This document shows positions 5,145 to 5,650 of a DNA stretch of 5,650 nucleotides, in pieces. Source of the stretch: JAPHTQ01 sp050302275 (GTDB lineage: Bacteria > Pseudomonadota > Gammaproteobacteria > Thiohalomonadales > Thiohalomonadaceae); the NCBI GenBank assembly GCA_050302275.1, contig JBNLAT010000088.1, positions 1 through 5,650 on the forward strand, written 5' to 3'. The position numbers were made by a program, and so were the translations under genes. The notes beneath the pieces were generated by a model. The model saw only the letters and a program-made list of their open reading frames with translations. It was not told the origin of the DNA and made no database searches. Within the stretch, counting starts at the first letter, position 1. Every line of letters begins with the position of its first letter.

Positions 5145-5263
5145 TCCGATTTGTCCGCTACCCTGACGCTCTATCGAGGCCACATCTGGGCCGACCATCG
5201 GCGCGATTCACCACCCTGCTACTTTTTGAACTCAGACCTGAACGATACTTACACAAGCGGCTA

Positions 5264-5327
5264 TTGGTGGGGCAGGGCCCCACCCTACACCCTGAATAGA
5301 GCGGTAGGGTGGGGCCCGCCCCACCAA
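5264..5327. repeat. REP-type palindrome doublet (BIME-like), GTAG-flanked, inverted
   Basis: Left arm 5264-5288 and right arm 5304-5327 are reverse complements apart from one extra base (A5274), separated by 15 bases. Each arm is itself a hairpin: GGTGGGGC-AGG-GCCCCACC on the left and GGTGGGGC-CC-GCCCCACC on the right. Each palindrome carries GTAG at its 5' foot when read outward from the centre. GTAG followed by an imperfect palindrome is the hallmark of REP elements mobilised by RAYT (TnpA-REP) transposases, and two in inverted order form a BIME. It sits between the ends of two convergent genes, the usual place, and the strong hairpin could also stop or stabilise transcripts. No RAYT gene is in the window. 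Confidence 0.8.
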
Positions 5328-5419
5328 ACCCTTAGATGAGACCTTCAGACAGGTGCCTTCGCACTCAAGAAAGGACCCTCTCAATCAGACCCCGTAACGC
5401 AGAACACCTTCCCGGGCCT

Positions 5420-5650
5420 TCAGGGCTTTTCGATATGGTCGTAGTTCTGCAGCGTCTCTTCCGACCAGAAGGCATCTGGCAGGTCCACGTTCAGCGCTAT
5501 GGTGCTGCGCGGCACGTAGACCAGGCTGTCCTTGCCATCTTCATGGGTGACGGCATAGATGTAGCGCGGATAGGCGACGCGAGGATCGGGCTGATCGAGC
5601 GATTGCCAGTCGATATAGACCGTCTTCACCAGCTTGCCATCCTTATAGTA
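5420..5650 (-). CDS. C-terminal part of an unidentified protein (enters from right edge)
   Basis: The frame stays open to the right edge, so this is the last 76 codons of a longer gene ending in TGA at 5422-5420. A GTG at 5629 exists but lacks a ribosome site, and the residues before it (YYKDGKL) continue the same style, so I treat the start as outside the window. The visible part is rich in Tyr, Asp and Pro, with beta-strand-like segments (KTVYIDW, RYIYAVTH, SLVYVPRST), and ends in YDHIEKP. No cysteine, membrane segment or known motif. Function not recognised. It converges with the cyclase gene across the REP doublet. Confidence 0.75.
   Translation of the reverse strand, partial: YYKDGKLVKTVYIDWQSLDQPDPRVAYPRYIYAVTHEDGKDSLVYVPRSTIALNVDLPDAFWSEETLQNYDHIEKP

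Noticed and set aside
5151..5339. Plus-strand frame of 62 codons after the cyclase
   Set aside because: It reads through the REP doublet, has no ribosome site and low-complexity translation.
5420..5629. A complete 69-codon gene starting at GTG 5629
   Set aside because: The frame continues open to the window edge with protein-like residues and there is no ribosome site at 5629, so a truncated larger gene is more likely.
1..5650. CRISPR array, rRNA or complete insertion sequence
   Set aside because: No regularly spaced repeats, no rRNA-like stretch and no transposase gene with terminal repeats were seen.

Overview
The window looks like chromosomal DNA of a Gram-negative, probably gammaproteobacterial, environmental bacterium. 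Evidence: a tRNA-Lys(UUU) very close to the enterobacterial form with an encoded CCA; PEP-CTERM exported proteins, which occur in EPS- and biofilm-forming Gram-negatives that have an exosortase; a double-domain periplasmic thioredoxin of the SoxW-like kind; a GGDEF diguanylate cyclase; and a REP-type GTAG palindrome doublet. I cannot name the species. The twin thioredoxin recalls sulfur-oxidising gammaproteobacteria, which is inference only.

Layout, left to right. (1) 1-453, minus: the first 151 codons of an exported, PEP-CTERM-like protein that runs off the left edge. (2) 615-905, plus: a small hypothetical gene. (3) 951-1640, minus: a complete, AT-rich PEP-CTERM protein. (4) 1641-2019: non-coding, with a promoter candidate and a strong terminator. 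(5) 2020-2670, minus: an accessory gene resembling DUF2971. (6) 2689-2842: a tandem 9-bp repeat, a terminator, then tRNA-Lys with its promoter; this resembles the edge of an element integrated at the tRNA 3' end. (7) 2922-3956, minus: a secreted protein with two thioredoxin domains. (8) 3957-4229: a divergent regulatory region. (9) 4230-5144, plus: a soluble GAF-like/GGDEF diguanylate cyclase with intact active site and inhibitory site. (10) 5264-5327: the inverted REP doublet. (11) 5420-5650, minus: the 3' end of a gene entering from the right edge.

The most interesting pattern is regulatory. Both PEP-CTERM-type genes and the diguanylate cyclase are preceded, at the right distance and orientation, by a GGCAT-type sigma-54 (-24/-12) promoter candidate with exact GG-N10-GC spacing. 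The cyclase also has a 9-bp inverted repeat 80-120 bases upstream of the predicted start site, where a sigma-54 activator would bind. PEP-CTERM genes are known in some bacteria to depend on RpoN with the PrsK/PrsR system. A joint RpoN control of surface or EPS proteins and c-di-GMP synthesis is therefore a coherent but unproven hypothesis.
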